Assembly: GCA_903832055.1 (NCBI GenBank)
Contig: CAILAC010000009.1
Coordinates: forward strand, 62,001 to 126,000
DNA from: an uncultured Acidobacteriota bacterium
GTDB taxonomy: Bacteria > Acidobacteriota > Terriglobia > Terriglobales > Acidobacteriaceae
Direction: 5' to 3'
Length of the DNA stretch: 64,000 nt
The position numbers were made by a program, and so were the translations under genes. A model generated the notes under the pieces. The model was not told where the DNA came from and did no database searches. It saw nothing but the letters and a program-made list of their open reading frames with translations. Positions 61,949 through 64,000 of the stretch are shown piece after piece (position 1 is the stretch's first letter; each line of letters begins with the position of its first letter).

Positions 61949-63039
61949 AAGGCGGAGCCAGCCGGGAAGCGCCGGACAGGCCCTGGATTGTCATTGTCGG
62001 CGGATTTCTCGGAGCAGGAAAGACGTCGCTGATTCTGGCTGCGGCACGGCAGCTTGAGCAGCGCGGCCTGCGCTGTGCAGCAATTCTCAACGATCAGGGA
62101 AACGAGCTGGTCGACACCCGGCTGGCAGCCAGCGGCGGGATGCCGGTCGGCGAGGTTGCCGGAGGATGCTTCTGCTGCCGCCTCTCCAGCCTCGTTTCAG
62201 TCATTGAAGACCTGCGGCATTGGGCACCGGACGTGATTTTCGCAGAGCCGGTGGGCAGTTGCACCGACATTTCAGCCACGGTCTTCGGTCCATTGCTTGA
62301 AGAGTTTGACCGCTACCGGCTGGCACCCTTCACCGTGCTCGTCGACCCGGCCCGGGCGGCCACACTGCTGCGTGAAGATGCAGACCCCGACCTCGGCTTC
62401 CTCTTTCAAAAGCAGCTGCAGGAGGCAGACCTCGTCTGTCTCACCAAAGCCGATCTCTATCCAGAAGCCCAAAATCCTAATGTCCCGGGCATTCCCGGAA
62501 TGCATGCGCGGCGCTTGAGCGCGACCACCGGCCAGGGAGTCCAGCATTGGCTCGATGAAATTCTGCTCGGCACCGTCGTTGCTGGCAGAACGACTCTGGA
62601 CATTGACTACGGCCGTTACGCGCAGGCCGAGGCCTCGCTTGCCTGGCTCAACCTGAGTTTTGCCCTGGAATCGGCCCCGGCCATCACGTCAGCCATGGTC
62701 GTGGGCCCATTCATGGACGGCCTCGACCAGTCGCTCACAGCCGAAGGAATTGAGATCGTTCATCTGAAGGTCTTCGCCACGTCAGCCAGCGGATGGATCA
62801 AGGCTGCGATCTGCGCGCCCGGCCAGGAGCCCCAGGTCGAGGGGAATCTCGACGCTTCGCCTGCCGGCCGGCACGAGGTGCTGGTCAATCTGCGCGCTAA
62901 GGGTGACCCTGCCCTGGTGCAACGCATCGCGACGGCTCAATTGAATCATCTGGCTGGCACGGTGCTTGACTTACGCCTCGACTGCTTCAGCCCTGCCCCG
63001 CCCACGCCTGAGCGGCGGATTCCCGCAGCGCTCGCGTGA
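61945..63039 (+). CDS. G3E-family (CobW/UreG-like) GTP-binding protein
   Basis: 364-aa GTPase. Walker A is IVIVGGFLGAGKTSLILAA; the CxCC metal-binding motif is GGCFCCRLSSL; IFAEPVGSCTDI and the base-recognition LVCLTKADLY follow. The C-terminal domain differs from standard CobW, so the client metal or protein is unclear. Its GTG start lies in the GH116 stop (GTGA), so it is translationally coupled to an exported glycosidase, an unusual pairing. Confidence 0.85.
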   Translation: MKGGASREAPDRPWIVIVGGFLGAGKTSLILAAARQLEQRGLRCAAILNDQGNELVDTRLAASGGMPVGEVAGGCFCCRLSSLVSVIEDLRHWAPDVIFAEPVGSCTDISATVFGPLLEEFDRYRLAPFTVLVDPARAATLLREDADPDLGFLFQKQLQEADLVCLTKADLYPEAQNPNVPGIPGMHARRLSATTGQGVQHWLDEILLGTVVAGRTTLDIDYGRYAQAEASLAWLNLSFALESAPAITSAMVVGPFMDGLDQSLTAEGIEIVHLKVFATSASGWIKAAICAPGQEPQVEGNLDASPAGRHEVLVNLRAKGDPALVQRIATAQLNHLAGTVLDLRLDCFSPAPPTPERRIPAALA

Positions 63040-63060
63040 GCGTCGCCCGGATGCCCGGCT

Positions 63061-64000
63061 CTACTGCGCGGGCAGCGCGCTGTCCTGTCTCAGCAGCCAG
63101 TAGTGAAAGCCGTCGAGAATGGCCATCAACGAGGCCTGGTTCATGTCACTGCTGACGCCGGCCGTAATCCACGGTTCATGACCGTCCGCGTGAAAGCTCA
63201 GTGTGACGCGCACATGCGCCGCGGAGTCATGCGCCGAAACGTCGATCGCCGTCACGCTGAAGGTTCCAAGACGCATCTGGCGGATGGCCGGATACCACTT
63301 CTCCAGTTCCTGACGCATTGCCCTGGTGAGCGCATCTACCGGGCCGGTGCCCTCGGCTCGGGAAGTAGCAATCTGCGAACCGGCAATGGAGAGGCTCATC
63401 GAGGCCTGCACATATCGCGCCCCCGCTTCGTCCGATTCATCAATCACGCGCCACGTCTTCACGCTGAACCGGTTGGGCAGAGTTCCCAGCACCCGCATGC
63501 AGGCCAGCCGGAAGGAGACTTCGCTCACCGTAAAGCCGCCGCCCTCAATCATCGCCAGGTTGGTATCCATCAGGCTTTGTGCCTGGCTGGCATTGAGCGA
63601 AACCCCGAGCGCCTCAGAGAGCAGAATCACGTTGGCCCGCCCGGAAAGGCTGTTGACGCCAATCGTCGGGTTCGCGCCTACCAGCGCCGGATCGCACCAG
63701 AGATAGGCCCCCGGATTCTTGCGTTCGCTGCTGCCGTGCATGCCTGCCCAGGTGCCAAACGCCCCCGGCCCGACAATTGGCGCGCCATGTGGCACTTCAA
63801 GCCCGAATGACGAATACGCCGAGTAGGCAAGGCTGGTGAGCCTGGTAAGCTGCGCGGGCTGCACGAATCGAGCCTCACCGCGCAATTGCATGCCGCCGAC
63901 CACAGTGGTGAGATTCACATTGCCGCAGCGTTCGCCGGTTCCAAGCAGCGTGCCTTGCACCTGCACCGCCCCGGCGAGAATCGCTGCCCGCGTGTTGGCA
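63061..64000 (-). CDS. cimA: citramalate synthase (5' part outside the window)
   Basis: Frame open to the right edge; the visible C-terminal 312 residues begin ANTRAAILAGAVQVQGTLLG, then GTGERCGNVNL, which is the end of the TIM barrel of the LeuA/CimA/homocitrate family. GPGAFGTWAGMHGSSERKNP and PALVGANPTIGVNSLSGRAN, followed by a LeuA-like regulatory domain of about 120 residues, favour CimA, which condenses pyruvate and acetyl-CoA toward isoleucine. No terminator separates it from the convergent GTPase gene. Confidence 0.85.
   Translation of the reverse strand, partial: ANTRAAILAGAVQVQGTLLGTGERCGNVNLTTVVGGMQLRGEARFVQPAQLTRLTSLAYSAYSSFGLEVPHGAPIVGPGAFGTWAGMHGSSERKNPGAYLWCDPALVGANPTIGVNSLSGRANVILLSEALGVSLNASQAQSLMDTNLAMIEGGGFTVSEVSFRLACMRVLGTLPNRFSVKTWRVIDESDEAGARYVQASMSLSIAGSQIATSRAEGTGPVDALTRAMRQELEKWYPAIRQMRLGTFSVTAIDVSAHDSAAHVRVTLSFHADGHEPWITAGVSSDMNQASLMAILDGFHYWLLRQDSALPAQ

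Noticed and set aside
1-64000. CRISPR arrays, insertion sequences or rRNA genes
   Set aside because: No regularly spaced direct repeats, no transposase frames with terminal inverted repeats and no rRNA-like sequence were seen in the window.

Overview
The window reads as a chromosomal segment of a Gram-negative, GC-rich heterotroph, most likely an Acidobacteriota of the Terriglobia/Acidobacteriaceae type. This placement is an inference from gene content: a DUF6677-type membrane protein, Tat-exported GH125 and GH116 glycosidases, very large intracellular GH13 and GH15 enzymes, and short dispersed hairpin repeats. No rRNA or other phylogenetic marker is present to confirm it. Genes are dense on both strands and there is one tRNA gene. 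One integrated element was found; no CRISPR array or insertion sequence was seen.

Layout. 1-4.3 kb: DUF486 membrane protein (partial), the PLP-homeostasis protein YggS, DUF167, a secreted EXORDIUM-like protein, a sodium:solute symporter and DUF503. 4.4-12.2 kb: a 1268-residue GH13-type protein, a membrane protein, a GT39/ArnT-like transferase and a GNAT acetyltransferase. 12.2-19.1 kb (minus strand): a 59-aa membrane protein coupled to a DUF6677 protein, a chemoreceptor, a secreted MetX-like hydrolase, a secreted amidase, a Coa1-like protein and an M24 peptidase. 19.2-29.8 kb (minus strand): a glucose-catabolism gene train, transcribed GH15 - tkt - rpiB - HAD phosphatase - gnd - zwf - pgl - glk. 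It links release of glucose from an alpha-glucan to the oxidative and part of the non-oxidative pentose phosphate pathway. 30.1-41.8 kb: superoxide dismutase, a secreted unknown protein, cca-baiN, DUF3309, tsaD, cysS with an overlapping HicB-like gene, DUF4337, an acyltransferase, a class-III aminotransferase and YraN. 41.8-49.4 kb (minus strand): a soluble PAS chemoreceptor and a complete iron-sulphur assembly operon, iscR-iscS-iscU-iscA-hscB-hscA-fdx-iscX, with a promoter and likely IscR operator in front. 49.5-50.7 kb: a 54-aa Cys/His protein, pgsA and tRNA-Val(GAC).

50.66-57.0 kb: a 6.3-kb integrated element inserted at the anticodon loop of tRNA-Val. It has a 48-bp direct repeat at its ends, paired AACCCACA arm-type repeats on both sides, a tyrosine integrase, an excisionase-like HTH protein, two unknown membrane proteins and a hipBA toxin-antitoxin pair with two operators. 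A head-to-head junction joins two genes that have both lost their N-termini: a TraG/VirD4-type coupling ATPase and a RepA-type replication initiator. The element is best read as the collapsed remnant of a larger plasmid-like or conjugative element.

57.1-64.0 kb: Tat-exported GH125 and GH116 glycosidases, a G3E (CobW-like) GTPase translationally coupled to GH116, and the 3' part of a citramalate synthase gene running off the right edge.

The most notable signals are the tRNA-Val element (att core, arm sites, double truncation scar), the hipBA operator pair, the glucose/pentose-phosphate gene train with its cytoplasmic GH15 and YihX-like phosphatase, the GH13 protein lacking the usual region-IV histidine, and two short coding genes (59 and 54 aa). 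I do not see a clearly new biological system; the two unidentified membrane genes in the element are the best place to look.
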